A stretch of DNA of 64,000 nt from Glutamicibacter sp. JL.03c (GCF_025854375.1 NZ_CP107575.1:1302001-1366000), one strand, 5' to 3'; shown: positions 10,117-19,438, counted from the stretch's first letter. Numbers and translations are program-made. Notes: generated by a model not told the origin, from the letters alone.

Positions 10117-11028
10117 ATGAGCGAAGAAAACATTCCATCAACCCGTGGCGCGGTAGACCTGTCGGCGTTGGCAAACCAGAGCCCGCAGGCCACCGAGACC
10201 ACCGCTGCGGCTGCTGCCAGCTGGACCACCGGCCTGGACGAGGCGGCGTTCCAGCAATTTGTCGGCCTCTCCCAGAGCGTTCCTGCCATCGTGTCCCTGG
10301 GCTCGCCCCGGGTGCAGGTATCGGCCGATCTTGATGCGGTATTGCGCAAGCTGGTTGACGCCAAGGGCGGCAAATTCGTTCTCGGCTTGGTGGATGCGGA
10401 AACCTATCCTCAAATCGCCCAGGCATTCCAGGCGCAGCAGATTCCGATGGTTGTCGCCCTGATCAAGGGCCAGCCGGTGCCCTTGTTCCAGGGCCCGGCT
10501 GCCGAGGAACAGATCGTTCAGCTCTTCGGCCAGCTGGAACAGCTGGCGGTGCAGCAAGGGCTGTCCGGAACGGTGCCGCCATTCAGCGGGACTGCCACGG
10601 CCACCGAGCCTGAGCTGCCGCCGCTGCACCAGAAGGCTGTGGATGCCATCGATGCAGGGGACTACGCCTCCGCTGAGGCAGCCTACCTTGAAGCGCTCAA
10701 TGAGAAGCCGAATGATCATGAAGCCCAGGTAGGCGTGTACCAGGTGCGCCTGCTCTCCCGCACGCAGAACCTTGAGCTGAACAAGTCCCGCGAGCTGGCC
10801 GCGCAAGATCCGCAGGACCTTGCCGCGCAGCTGGACGTCGCCGATCTTGATGTGATCGGCGGCCACGTCGAGGACGCATTTGCCCGTCTGGTGTCGTTGA
10901 TATCGAAGCTGGCAGACGATGATCGTGAACGGGTTCGCCGTCGCCTCATCGAGCTCTATGCGGTAGTGGGCAATAACGACCCGCGGGTCGCTGCCTCCCG
11001 CCAGAAGCTGGCGCGCGTGCTCTTCTAA
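10117..11028 (+). CDS. Thioredoxin-fold/TPR protein (YbbN-like, no CxxC)
   Basis: A 303-aa cytoplasmic protein. Residues about 35-140 follow the thioredoxin fold of actinobacterial YbbN (CnoX-like) proteins, but the redox CxxC site is replaced (GSPRVQVS region) and the protein has no cysteine at all, so a redox role is ruled out. Residues 165-303 contain TPR-like repeats (ALNEKPNDHEAQVGVYQVRL, LAAQDPQDLAAQLDVADL). The likely role is holdase or adaptor, from the family. It starts five bases after the upstream membrane protein and is probably co-transcribed with it. A Rho-independent terminator follows. Confidence 0.85.
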   Translation: MSEENIPSTRGAVDLSALANQSPQATETTAAAAASWTTGLDEAAFQQFVGLSQSVPAIVSLGSPRVQVSADLDAVLRKLVDAKGGKFVLGLVDAETYPQIAQAFQAQQIPMVVALIKGQPVPLFQGPAAEEQIVQLFGQLEQLAVQQGLSGTVPPFSGTATATEPELPPLHQKAVDAIDAGDYASAEAAYLEALNEKPNDHEAQVGVYQVRLLSRTQNLELNKSRELAAQDPQDLAAQLDVADLDVIGGHVEDAFARLVSLISKLADDDRERVRRRLIELYAVVGNNDPRVAASRQKLARVLF

Positions 11029-11046
11029 TTCCTGCAGCTTCACCCA

Positions 11047-11086
11047 GCCTCGGCCGACAAGTGATCTTGTTGGCCGAGGCTTTTTT
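11047..11086 (+). terminator. Rho-independent terminator after the YbbN-like gene
   Basis: A 14-bp stem (11047-11060 with 11067-11080, one G-U pair) with a six-base loop, followed by six T residues at 11081-11086. Confidence 0.9.
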
Positions 11087-11148
11087 GCGCTCAGGATTAA
11101 TTCCAAAGGATGATGTGTATTGACTAGGGCTTTTGTTAGCCTGAAAGC

Positions 11149-11913
11149 ATGAATCAGATCGCACTGGATATTCGCGGCCTCGCCAAGCAATTTGGCCCCA
11201 AGGCCGCAGTGGACAACGTCAGCCTGCAGGTACCTGCTGGCTCCTTCTATGGCCTCGTTGGCCCCAACGGCGCCGGCAAAACAACCATGCTGTCCATGGC
11301 CACCGGACTGCTCCGTCCGGATGCTGGCCAGGCCTTGGTCAACGGCGTGGATATCTGGAACGACCCGCAGTCGGCCAAGGCGACCCTGGGCGTGCTGGCT
11401 GATGGAGTGCGCCAATTCGATCGCCTGACCGGCCGCCAGCTGGTGACCTACTCGGGGCTTTTGCGGGGCATGGACCGCGTGGAAGTGGCCGAACGAACAG
11501 AGGATCTACTGCGCGTGATGGATCTGAGCGGTGACGGCGACAAGCTGGTGGTGGACTATTCGGCCGGCATGACGAAGAAGATCACCCTGGCCACCGCGAT
11601 GATCCACTCGCCCAAGCTCCTGGTGCTCGATGAGCCTTTCGAGGCAGTTGACCCGGTATCCGCGGCGAATATCCGGGATATCCTCAACGACTACGTTGAA
11701 TTCGGCGGGACGGTCATCGTCTCCTCGCACGTGATGGATCTCGTCCAGCGCATGTGCTCGCACGTGGCGGTCATTGCCGGCGGCGTGCTCAAGGCGCAGG
11801 GCTCGGTCGAGCAGGTGCGCGGCGGCATGAGCTTGGAAGACCGGTTCGTGGATCTTGTTGGCGGTCGAGCGAACAAAGAGGGGCTGTCATGGTTGCGCAC
11901 ATCCTCAAACTGA
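11149..11913 (+). CDS. ABC transporter ATP-binding protein
   Basis: A 254-aa ATPase of a putative ABC exporter. Walker A is GPNGAGKTT (residues 38-46), the signature is the degenerate YSAGMTKKI, Walker B is LLVLDEPFEAVD, and the switch region is SSHVMDLVQR. The atypical signature and the two-gene ATPase/permease arrangement resemble Ecs/NatA-type and antimicrobial-peptide exporters. The substrate is unknown. The permease gene overlaps its 3' end by 25 bases, so the two are translationally coupled. Confidence 0.92.
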   Translation: MNQIALDIRGLAKQFGPKAAVDNVSLQVPAGSFYGLVGPNGAGKTTMLSMATGLLRPDAGQALVNGVDIWNDPQSAKATLGVLADGVRQFDRLTGRQLVTYSGLLRGMDRVEVAERTEDLLRVMDLSGDGDKLVVDYSAGMTKKITLATAMIHSPKLLVLDEPFEAVDPVSAANIRDILNDYVEFGGTVIVSSHVMDLVQRMCSHVAVIAGGVLKAQGSVEQVRGGMSLEDRFVDLVGGRANKEGLSWLRTSSN

Positions 11914-13454
11914 AACTCCTGCTGCTGGCCAATGGCTTCAAGCGGTCGGTAGGCCAGCTGATCGGTGTCATCATCGGCGCGGTGTACGCCCTGGGGATGA
12001 TCGTGATGCTCACGCTCGCCGCCTGGTTCATGGCCTCCGAGACCGCGATCGACGCCGAGCTGAGCATCATCGTCGGCTCGCTGGTTGTCCTCGGCTGGGC
12101 GGTGATTCCGCCGCTGCTCACCGGGGTTGATCTGACCCTGGAACCTTCGCGATTTGTGCACTTCGGGATCCCGCAGAAGGTGCTGGGCCCGGCGCTGGTG
12201 CTCTCGGGCTTCATTTCGGTGCCAGCGATCCTGAGCATTCTCGGGCTGATCGGCGGCTCGCTGATTTGGCGGCATGAACCGCTGGCCATGCCGGTGGCGG
12301 TGCTGGCTGCTATCGCCACCGCGGTGATCGCTGTTCTGGTGTGCCAGTACCTGACGATCATGGCCACAGCTCTGCGGGCCAAGCGCCGTTTCCGCGAACT
12401 GACCTTTGCGGTGCTGTTCCTGCTGCTGATTTGCCTGGGCCCGATCATCTCCTCGATCGCCTCGGCCGCGAACAGCCTGCTGGATCTGGTTGGCCCAATC
12501 TCCAATGTCCTGGCCTATACGCCGCTGGGTGCAGCGGCGGCCTTGCCCGGCGCGCTGGCCTACGGGAACTACCTGCAATTCGCCATCTGCCTGATGCTCA
12601 CCGTGATCTATCTGGGTGGCCTGTACTGGCTGGTCGCCCGGGCGACGGCGCAAGCCACCGTGACGCCGCCACCAGAACAGCGCGCAGCCAAGCAGAGCGG
12701 CTTGGGCTTCTTCAAGTACGCTCCGGCGACTCCCGCCGGCGCGGTCGGTGCCCGCGCTTTGACCTATTGGTTCAAGGATCCACGCTATGCCATTGGCGTC
12801 CTGATGGTTCCGGTCCTGCCCCTGATCTTCTGGTTCACCGGCAGCCAGTCGGGTAACTACACAATGATGTACCTGCTCGGCCCGATGATCGGCATTCTGC
12901 TCGGCTTCTCCATCTCCGCTGATATCTCCTATGACAACACCGCTTTTGCCCTGCATGTGCTCACCGGGGTGTCCGGGCGTGCCGACCGCGCTGGACGAGC
13001 GATGGCCTGCCTTGCGCTATCGATTATCCCGGTGCTGGCCGCTGCGATCCTGCCGGGTGCCATCGCCGGCGAAGCGTGGAGGATCCCGGGGGATCTGGGG
13101 TTCTCGCTGGCCGCGCTGCTGATTGCCTTGGGCGTCGCTTCGGTGGCCTCGGCACGCTACACCTATGCGGTGCCGCTGCCGGGCGATAACCCGATGAAGA
13201 CCCCTCCCGGCAATGGGCTGCGCGTGGCCGCCACCCAGCTGGCAACCATCGGTGTCATGGCGCTCTTGCTGCTTCCGGTGATGATCCCCTACCTCGTGGG
13301 CTGGTTCCAGGAATCGCGCGGCCTCGGGTTCTTGACCTTGGGCATCGGGCTGGTGCTCGGCATCGGGCTGCTGATTGGCGGCATTGCCCTGGGCGGCAAG
13401 TGGTATGAAAAGCGGGCCCCGGAACTGATGCAAGCCGTGATGCTCAACAAATAG
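11889..13454 (+). CDS. ABC transporter permease
   Basis: A 521-aa integral membrane protein with about 11-12 hydrophobic segments, partner of the overlapping ATPase. I chose the ATG at 11889 because it begins MVAHILKLKL, a good membrane-protein N-terminus, while upstream in-frame codons only shadow the ATPase gene. It has a central cytoplasmic loop near residues 255-290 (ATVTPPPEQRAAKQSG) between two transmembrane halves, typical of large one-piece exporter permeases. The substrate is unknown. Confidence 0.88.
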   Translation: MVAHILKLKLLLLANGFKRSVGQLIGVIIGAVYALGMIVMLTLAAWFMASETAIDAELSIIVGSLVVLGWAVIPPLLTGVDLTLEPSRFVHFGIPQKVLGPALVLSGFISVPAILSILGLIGGSLIWRHEPLAMPVAVLAAIATAVIAVLVCQYLTIMATALRAKRRFRELTFAVLFLLLICLGPIISSIASAANSLLDLVGPISNVLAYTPLGAAAALPGALAYGNYLQFAICLMLTVIYLGGLYWLVARATAQATVTPPPEQRAAKQSGLGFFKYAPATPAGAVGARALTYWFKDPRYAIGVLMVPVLPLIFWFTGSQSGNYTMMYLLGPMIGILLGFSISADISYDNTAFALHVLTGVSGRADRAGRAMACLALSIIPVLAAAILPGAIAGEAWRIPGDLGFSLAALLIALGVASVASARYTYAVPLPGDNPMKTPPGNGLRVAATQLATIGVMALLLLPVMIPYLVGWFQESRGLGFLTLGIGLVLGIGLLIGGIALGGKWYEKRAPELMQAVMLNK

Positions 13455-13474
13455 CAACTGTTCATCGTGTCACG

Positions 13475-13521
13475 ACACGGAGCCAAGTGCCGGAGCGGAA
13501 ATCCGGCGCTTGGCTTCGTGT
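13475..13521 (+). terminator. Hairpin terminator after the ABC exporter operon
   Basis: A 20-bp stem (13475-13494 with 13502-13521, two G-U pairs) and a seven-base loop. There is no T-tract, so it could be intrinsic-like or an mRNA 3'-end stabiliser. Confidence 0.55.
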
Positions 13522-13665
13522 AGTTGCTGATGTTAAAACTCCGTGAATAATGCCGGGGGATTCGCACTAAAAGCGTGCAGGTGATGGCGGTATGCCAAGG
13601 TTTTATCGGCTTCGATGTGGACAAGCTCCCACCCTGATCAGACCCACGGAGCAGGTAAAACGTAT

Positions 13666-13671
13666 TAGACT
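13666..13671 (+). promoter_or_regulatory. -10-like box, probable leaderless start of the DUF3039 gene
   Basis: TAGACT followed by exactly seven bases and the ATG at 13679, which supports that start over an in-frame upstream codon at 13592. Confidence 0.5.
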
Positions 13672-13678
13672 TGAAGGC

Positions 13679-13930
13679 ATGGTGGAACAGTCTGAAGAAA
13701 CCCGCGGTGGCACTGCGACGATCGAACGTACCGAGACAACTCAAAGTGTCGAGGCCGGCGATCACGAGCGTTTTGCCCACTATGTGCAGAAGGAAAAGAT
13801 CATGGAGTCGGCGTTGTCCGGCGAACCAGTGATTGCTTTGTGCGGCAAGGTCTGGACCCCGGGCCGAGACCCGAAGAAGTTCCCGGTATGCCCTGAGTGC
13901 AAGGAAGTTTACGACTCCTTGATGGGGTAG
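13679..13930 (+). CDS. DUF3039 family small protein
   Basis: An 83-aa conserved actinobacterial protein of unknown function. The family core is complete: RFAHYVQKEKIMESALSG, PVIALCGKVW, RDPKKFPVCPECK. The cysteine in LCGKV and the CPEC pair look like zinc ligands. I chose the ATG at 13679 for its leaderless promoter and the family's usual length. The helicase gene follows 55 bases downstream, a common association in this group. Confidence 0.88.
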   Translation: MVEQSEETRGGTATIERTETTQSVEAGDHERFAHYVQKEKIMESALSGEPVIALCGKVWTPGRDPKKFPVCPECKEVYDSLMG

Positions 13931-13985
13931 TGCCCGAGAAACACCAGCACTACTTCACACACTGCACGCGGCCGGGAAAAGGTAT

Positions 13986-15752
13986 ATGACCGAGACACTC
14001 TTTGATTTTGGCGACAAGCTTCCACTGGAAGACAAGCTCCCCGTAGCGTATCCGGAACGAGCGGCCTGGGGAACCGGGCCCAAGCTTCGTGCCTGGCAGG
14101 CAGAGGCCCTGGCCCAGTACTTCGAGACCGAGCCCAAGGACTTCATGGCCGTGGCGACTCCCGGCGCGGGCAAGACGACCTTCGCGCTGCGCCTGGCCAA
14201 GGTGCTCATCGATTCCGGCAAGATCAACCGCATGATCGTTGTCGCCCCCACCGACCACTTGAAAAAGCAGTGGGCCGATTCGGCGGCACGCGTGGGCATT
14301 GCCCTGGACCCGAATTACAAGAACTCCGATGGCCGCCACGGCTCGCACTATATGGGCGTCGCCGTGACCTATGCGCAGGTGGCGCTGAAGCCAGCGGTGC
14401 ATCGCGCCAAAACGGAGAATGCCCGCACCCTGGTGATCATGGACGAGGTGCACCATGCTGGTGACGCCCTGTCCTGGGGTGATGGCATCCGCGAAGCCTT
14501 TGAACCGGCCACCCGACGCCTGGCGCTGACCGGTACGCCGTTCCGTTCCGATGCCGCCCCGATTCCCTTCGTGCAGTATGTCGACGAGGGAGACGGCATC
14601 CGCCGCTCCAAGGCCGACTACACCTACGGTTATGGCAACGCGCTGGCCGACCATGTGGTCCGCCCGGTGCTATTCATGGCCTATTCCGGCAATATGCGCT
14701 GGCGCACCGCGGCCGGTGAGGAAATGGAAGCCAACCTCGGAGAAGGCTTCACCAAAGACGTCACCGCCCATGCTTGGCGCACTGCCTTGGACCCGCACGG
14801 CGACTGGATTCCCTCGGTGCTGCAAGCAGCTGACCGGCGGCTGTCAGAGGTGCGCCGCACCGTCAAGGACGCCGGCGGCCTGATCATCGCCACCGACCAT
14901 GAAGACGCCCGCGGTTATGCCAGCCAGCTGGAGTCGATCTGCGGCGAGAAGGTCACTACCATCCTTTCCGATGATCCCAAGGCCTCGCAGAAGATCGATG
15001 ATTTCGCCGCATCCGATGCCCGCTGGATGGTCGCCGTGCGTATGGTGTCCGAAGGCGTCGACGTTCCACGCCTCTGCGTCGGCGTGTACGCCACCAGCAC
15101 CTCGACCCCGTTGTTCTTCGCCCAGGCAGTGGGACGATTTGTGCGTAGCCGCAAACGCGGGGAAGTGGCCAGCGTCTTTTTGCCCTCGGTGCCAATCCTG
15201 ATGGCCCTGGCCAACGAGATGGAAGTCGAACGCGATCACGCCTTGGACAAGGAGGGCAGCAAGGACGAGGACGGCCTTGACGATTCCCTGCTGGAAGAAG
15301 CCAACAAGGAAGACAAGGCCAGCGATGAGCTGGCGCGCAACAAGTTCGAAGCGCTCAATTCCCAAGCCTCCTTTGACCGCGTGCTTTTTGACGGCGGCGA
15401 GTTCGGTACCGGCGCCGACATCGGCAGCGACGAGGAACTAGGATTCCTCGGGATCCCGGGCCTGCTGGACACCGATCAGGTCTCCGAGCTGCTGCGCAAA
15501 CAGCAGCGCAAGCAGATCAACAAGGGTGGTACCAAACCCGAACCGGTGTCCGATCACCGGCGGATGATGGACCTGCGAACCAAGCTGTCAAAGAACGTCT
15601 CGGCGTGGGCAGCTCGCACGGGGATGCCGCACGGACAGGTTCATAACAAGCTGCGCAGCGTCTGTGGTGGTCCGGCGGTGCCGCAGGCTACCGCCGATCA
15701 GTTGCAGGCACGCATTGACAAGCTGCAGGATTGGTTCGTCGGACGCAAATAG
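13986..15752 (+). CDS. DEAD/DEAH-box (superfamily 2) helicase
   Basis: A 588-aa ATP-dependent helicase. Motif I is ATPGAGKTT (residues 57-65), motif Ia VVAPTDHLKKQW, motif II DEVHH near residue 152, motif III LTGTPFRSD, and the C-terminal half carries SEGVDVPRL and QAVGRFVRS (motifs V and VI). An acidic stretch (about 415-445) separates the motor from a C-terminal domain with SKNVSAWAARTGMPHGQVHNKLR, which may bind nucleic acid. It is probably the actinobacterial helicase found beside DUF3039. The exact substrate is unknown. Confidence 0.92.
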   Translation: MTETLFDFGDKLPLEDKLPVAYPERAAWGTGPKLRAWQAEALAQYFETEPKDFMAVATPGAGKTTFALRLAKVLIDSGKINRMIVVAPTDHLKKQWADSAARVGIALDPNYKNSDGRHGSHYMGVAVTYAQVALKPAVHRAKTENARTLVIMDEVHHAGDALSWGDGIREAFEPATRRLALTGTPFRSDAAPIPFVQYVDEGDGIRRSKADYTYGYGNALADHVVRPVLFMAYSGNMRWRTAAGEEMEANLGEGFTKDVTAHAWRTALDPHGDWIPSVLQAADRRLSEVRRTVKDAGGLIIATDHEDARGYASQLESICGEKVTTILSDDPKASQKIDDFAASDARWMVAVRMVSEGVDVPRLCVGVYATSTSTPLFFAQAVGRFVRSRKRGEVASVFLPSVPILMALANEMEVERDHALDKEGSKDEDGLDDSLLEEANKEDKASDELARNKFEALNSQASFDRVLFDGGEFGTGADIGSDEELGFLGIPGLLDTDQVSELLRKQQRKQINKGGTKPEPVSDHRRMMDLRTKLSKNVSAWAARTGMPHGQVHNKLRSVCGGPAVPQATADQLQARIDKLQDWFVGRK

Positions 15753-15777
15753 CCCAGTTGGTGGCCGGGATCCTGGC

Positions 15778-16365
15778 CTATGACCGCTGAACCCGGTCGT
15801 AGGTCAGCACCCTGATGCCTGAATCCAGCATGGCCTGATCCACCGGGCGGAACATCTGACTGTGGAAGGGCCCGTCGAAGAGCGGAATGCCCGAACCGAT
15901 GATCGACGGGTTCTGCTTGAGGACCAATCGGTCGATTTCCGGCAGCAAGCTGTGGGCGAGCTTCCCTCCGCCCACCAGCCAAAGATCTTTTCCAGCCTCC
16001 GCCTTGAGCTGTCGAACCCGATCCAGGGCATCGCTGCGGACGATCTCAATTGCCGGATCCTGGCTGGTCAGCGTGGTCGAGAACACTAGATGGCGCAGGT
16101 GCGGATAAGCGTCCGTGGTGCCCGCAGCCAGTCCGACTTCGTAGGACGACCGGCCTTCCAGGACGGTGTCGAAGGCGGCCCCGGGCCCAGAAATCCCCAT
16201 AGCCTCGCGTGCAGGGCCGGGCAGGGTTTCCGGGTAGTTCCTGACGATGAAATCAATCAGATCCGCGCCCAGCGGGAAGAAATGGGCGCCGCTGGGATCC
16301 CCGCCCTCGGGGGAGGCGATGTAGCCGTCCAATGTGGTCGCTACGTAGTACACGAGTTTTCGCAT
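15778..16365 (-). CDS. Dihydrofolate reductase family protein (RibD C-terminal fold)
   Basis: A 195-aa NADPH-dependent reductase fold of the YyaP/RibD-C type, distinct from housekeeping FolA. It shows MRKLVYYVATTLDGYIA at the start, GRSSYEVG, HLVFSTTL, and the cofactor-binding GKDLWLVGGGKLAHSLL. I start it at 16365, where AAGGGA lies upstream and the family's N-terminal strand begins. It converges on the helicase, with 25 bases between stops. Physiological substrate unknown. Confidence 0.9.
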   Translation of the reverse strand: MRKLVYYVATTLDGYIASPEGGDPSGAHFFPLGADLIDFIVRNYPETLPGPAREAMGISGPGAAFDTVLEGRSSYEVGLAAGTTDAYPHLRHLVFSTTLTSQDPAIEIVRSDALDRVRQLKAEAGKDLWLVGGGKLAHSLLPEIDRLVLKQNPSIIGSGIPLFDGPFHSQMFRPVDQAMLDSGIRVLTYDRVQRS

Positions 16366-16460
16366 GCTGATCCGTCCCTTGAGGCGCACTGTGTGACCCC
16401 AGCATGCCCGGGGACTTGCTGGCTGGTCAAGAGCCCGTGGTTGCGGTGCCTTGTTGGCGG

Positions 16461-17054
16461 CTAGCCTAGGGTGAGCACTGTGACGCCGGCAGCGCGCAGT
16501 TCCTCGTGGACGGCCGGCAGGTTCTGCGGTGACACCGCAGCGGTCAAGGGTGAGATGACGGTGGCGCCAAAGCCTTCGGCCACCGCATCCAAGGCGGTAG
16601 CGCGGACGCAGTGATCGGCTGCCAGCCCCACGATGTCCACCGCGGTGATTCCCGCCTCGCGCAGCCACGGAGCCAAAAGCGTGCCGCTTTCATCCGCCAG
16701 CGGTGCATCGGCGATGAGTTCTCGTGCTTCGAATCCCGAATAGGCCGCGGCGAACCGCCCCTTGGCAAAATGGGCGTCGGTCGCGGTGTCCTGGAGTAGT
16801 GGATGCAGGGCCGCGCCCTCGGTGCCGGCAACGCAGTGCACCGGCCAGGAATCGACAAAGTCCGGCGACTGGGAAAAATGGCCTCCGGGCTCGATATGCC
16901 AATCTTGGGTGGTGATGACCGCGGCATAACTCTCCCGGCGTTCGGCCACATCACTGGCGATGGCAGCGGCCACGGCATTGCCGCCAGCCACAGCCAGGGC
17001 TCCGCCTTCGCAAAAGTCAGGTTGCAGATCAATGATCAGCAGCGCTCGGGTCAT
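16461..17054 (-). CDS. pncA: Nicotinamidase
   Basis: Hydrolyses nicotinamide to nicotinate in NAD salvage and activates pyrazinamide in relatives. The 197-aa isochorismatase-fold enzyme shows the catalytic triad Asp9 (IIDLQPDF), Lys98 (FAKGRF) and Cys149 (AADHCVRATALDA), with metal ligands Asp51, His53 and His59. The start at 17054 has AAGGAG at a good distance. pncB lies directly upstream on the same strand, so product and next enzyme are linked: nicotinate made here is used by PncB. Confidence 0.95.
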   Translation of the reverse strand: MTRALLIIDLQPDFCEGGALAVAGGNAVAAAIASDVAERRESYAAVITTQDWHIEPGGHFSQSPDFVDSWPVHCVAGTEGAALHPLLQDTATDAHFAKGRFAAAYSGFEARELIADAPLADESGTLLAPWLREAGITAVDIVGLAADHCVRATALDAVAEGFGATVISPLTAAVSPQNLPAVHEELRAAGVTVLTLG

Positions 17055-17130
17055 GGCTTGCTCCTTGATGCGGACCGTCGATTCCAACTGTGAAAATGCT
17101 ACGGCCCGCAACTGAGATTTTCGTGTGTTT

Positions 17131-18429
17131 TCAGTCCTGGACCATGATCGTCGGGATCACGGGTTCGCCACGCTGCAGCTTGCGGGCCACGCCCGGCAAT
17201 TCCTGGATGGAGGCCCGGTGCCGTTCGGTGGCCTTCTTGACGCCCGAAGCCCCGGTGTAGGACATGTCGATCTCGCCGTTGACCACCAGGGGCACAACGA
17301 GCTCGCGTTCGGGGCCACCTGTGGTGTGGGAGGTGGTCGAAACCACCTCAGCCACGGCCCGGTCGCGGTCATTTAGCTGGCGGACAGCGTGCTTGCGCCC
17401 GCCGACGCTGGCCTTGTTCGCCGCTGCCTTGGCTACCGGAATCCAGGTGCCGGCATCGTCTTGGCGGGCCACGAGCTTGTAGACCATCGACGCGGTCGGA
17501 TGCCCCGAACCGGTCACCAGGGCGGTGCCTACTCCATAGGAATCCACCGGCGCGCTGGCCAAGGCCGCGATGGCATATTCGTCCAAGTCCGAGGTGACCG
17601 TGATCTTGGTGTTCCAGTTCCCCAGATCATCGAGCAGCTGGCGGACCCATCCGGCTTGCTGCACCAGGTCTCCGGAATCCAGGCGAACACCGCCCAGCTC
17701 TGGTCCGGCGACCTCGACCGCGGTGCGCACGCCGTTTTCCACGTCGTAGGTGTCCACCAGCAGAATGGTGTCCTTGCCCAGCGACGCGACCTGCGCCTCG
17801 AAGGCCGCGCGTTCTGAATCGTGCAGGAGGGTGAAGGAGTGGGCGGAGGTGCCCACGGTCCTCAGGCCATAGCGCGCTCCGGCCTCCAAGTTCGAGGTCG
17901 AGGTGAAGCCAGCGATCATTGCCGCGCGTGCGGCAGCGACGGCGGACTCTTCATGGGTGCGGCGCGAACCCATTTCGATGCAGGGGCGGCCGCCTGCCGA
18001 AGCGATCATGCGCGAGGCGGCCGAAGCGATAGCCGAGTCATGGTTCATGATCGACAGCAGGTAGGTTTCGACCACGCAGGCCTCGGCAAATGTCGATTCC
18101 ACGGTCAGCAGCGGCGAGTTGGGGAAGTACAGCTCGCCTTCGGCATAGCCGGAGATATCGCCGCTGAAGCGGTAGTTCTCCAGGTATTTGATGGTGGCGG
18201 CGTTGACAACCTTGTTGTCCGACAGGAAGCGCAGCTGCTCGTCGTCGAAGTGGAACCCGGACAAGCCTTCCAGGAAGCGACCGGTGCCACCGACTACGCC
18301 GTAGCGTCGACCCTCAGGCAAGCGCCGTGCGAAAGCTTCGAACACGGATGGGCGGTGGGCCGCACCGGACTCGAGGGCCGCCTGTAGCATGGTCAACTCG
18401 TAGTGGTCGGTGAAGAGGCTGGTGCGCAT
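17131..18429 (-). CDS. pncB: Nicotinate phosphoribosyltransferase
   Basis: Converts nicotinate and PRPP to nicotinate mononucleotide in the Preiss-Handler pathway. The 432-aa protein begins SLFTDHYELTMLQAAL, and has EMGSRRTHE, the TSNLEAG segment, the catalytic-His-containing GTSAHSFTLLH, VDTYDVENGV and VRLDSGDL. The ATG at 18429 is preceded by AGGAG. It is 76 bases upstream of pncA, on the same strand, and likely forms an operon with it. It is divergent from clpS. Confidence 0.95.
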   Translation of the reverse strand: MRTSLFTDHYELTMLQAALESGAAHRPSVFEAFARRLPEGRRYGVVGGTGRFLEGLSGFHFDDEQLRFLSDNKVVNAATIKYLENYRFSGDISGYAEGELYFPNSPLLTVESTFAEACVVETYLLSIMNHDSAIASAASRMIASAGGRPCIEMGSRRTHEESAVAAARAAMIAGFTSTSNLEAGARYGLRTVGTSAHSFTLLHDSERAAFEAQVASLGKDTILLVDTYDVENGVRTAVEVAGPELGGVRLDSGDLVQQAGWVRQLLDDLGNWNTKITVTSDLDEYAIAALASAPVDSYGVGTALVTGSGHPTASMVYKLVARQDDAGTWIPVAKAAANKASVGGRKHAVRQLNDRDRAVAEVVSTTSHTTGGPERELVVPLVVNGEIDMSYTGASGVKKATERHRASIQELPGVARKLQRGEPVIPTIMVQD

Positions 18430-18559
18430 GGGACGCTCCTGGGGATCGAAAAAGTATCAGTGGTGGTCCTGAAAGTTCCAACAGGCCGGTTTTACTGTAT
18501 AACGCCTCACGCCGAAGATGATATTTACCGTGTCCTGCGTGGCGTTCAGGATCCGCGCG

Positions 18560-18565
18560 TAAAAT
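18560..18565 (+). promoter_or_regulatory. -10-like box, probable leaderless start of clpS
   Basis: TAAAAT followed by seven bases (AGAGATC) and the clpS ATG. No convincing -35 is seen. Confidence 0.5.
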
Positions 18566-18572
18566 AGAGATC

Positions 18573-18857
18573 ATGACCGCAATGCCCGATGTACTTCCCG
18601 AAATCGAAACCGCCGCCACCAACGAAAAGCCATGGCGCTTGATCGTGTGGAACGACCCGGTGAACTTGATGAGCTACGTGGCTTATGTATTCCGCTCATA
18701 CTTCGGTTTCACCGCGGAGAAGGCCGAACAGCTCATGCTGCAGGTGCACCACGACGGCTTTTGCGCCGTGCGCAGCGGCAGCCGCGAAGCCATTGAATCG
18801 GACGTGCAGGCCATGCACGGATTCGGGCTCAATGCGACCATGACGCAGGAGGCCTGA
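18573..18857 (+). CDS. clpS: ClpS adaptor protein
   Basis: Adaptor that delivers N-degron substrates to the ClpAP/ClpCP protease. The 94-aa protein has the hallmark WNDPVNLMSYVAYVF (N-end residue pocket) and the C-terminal VHHDGFCAVRSGSREAIE segment. DUF2017 starts two bases after its stop, and murI follows, the normal actinobacterial order. A start at the second methionine (18582) is possible. Confidence 0.95.
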   Translation: MTAMPDVLPEIETAATNEKPWRLIVWNDPVNLMSYVAYVFRSYFGFTAEKAEQLMLQVHHDGFCAVRSGSREAIESDVQAMHGFGLNATMTQEA

Positions 18858-18859
18858 GC

Positions 18860-19438
18860 GTGGCCAAGGCCTTTAAAAACGGCGCCCACGGCATTACCGG
18901 CACCTTGCACTCGGCTGAGCGCAAGTTGCTTCGAGAGCTGTTCGGCGATGTGATCACCATGCTGGAGGAACGCGCCGAGGTGCATCAGCTCCCGGAGGAT
19001 GTCGATCCTTTGTACGCGTTGACCGGGATGCGGCCCGAGTCGATGGATCTGCCACCGGTTTCCGACCCGGCCTTGGCCAAGCTGCTGCCGGATGCCAGCG
19101 GTGATCCGGTGGTGGCTGCAGAGTACCGCAGGCTGACGGAAGCAGATCTGATTGCGCAGAAAACCGGCCGCTTGCGCGAAGCACAGTTCCTGTTGGAAAC
19201 CGACAAGATTGTCTTGGAACAAGGGAATGCGCAACGCTTTGCGCAGGCCCTGAACGATGTGCGGCTCGTCTTGGCGGAGCGTCTGGAAATCCGTGATGAG
19301 CAAGACGCTGCGCGAGTTTCCGAAGTGCTTGATGCCGCCGACGTTGAAACTCCGGAAGAGTACCTGGCCTTGGTATACAACCTGGTTTCATGGGTGCAGG
19401 ATACGCTGATGAGTGCACTGATGAATGCGGAGTTCTAG
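18860..19438 (+). CDS. DUF2017 family protein
   Basis: A 192-aa cytoplasmic, mostly helical protein of unknown function, nearly always found between clpS and murI in actinobacteria. It starts with GTG at 18860, two bases after clpS. Its end carries the family's LVYNLVSWVQDTLMSAL segment. The link to clpS suggests a role in protein turnover, but this is inference from position. Confidence 0.88.
   Translation: MAKAFKNGAHGITGTLHSAERKLLRELFGDVITMLEERAEVHQLPEDVDPLYALTGMRPESMDLPPVSDPALAKLLPDASGDPVVAAEYRRLTEADLIAQKTGRLREAQFLLETDKIVLEQGNAQRFAQALNDVRLVLAERLEIRDEQDAARVSEVLDAADVETPEEYLALVYNLVSWVQDTLMSALMNAEF

Noticed and set aside
11120-11142. TTGACT and TAGCCT as a promoter for the ABC gene at 11149
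   Set aside because: The spacer is only 11 bp, too short for a normal sigma-70-type promoter.
18481-18510. Possible promoter for pncB on the minus strand (TATACAG)
   Set aside because: A TATACA-like box is present but I could not match a -35 or fix its distance to the start, so I did not list it.
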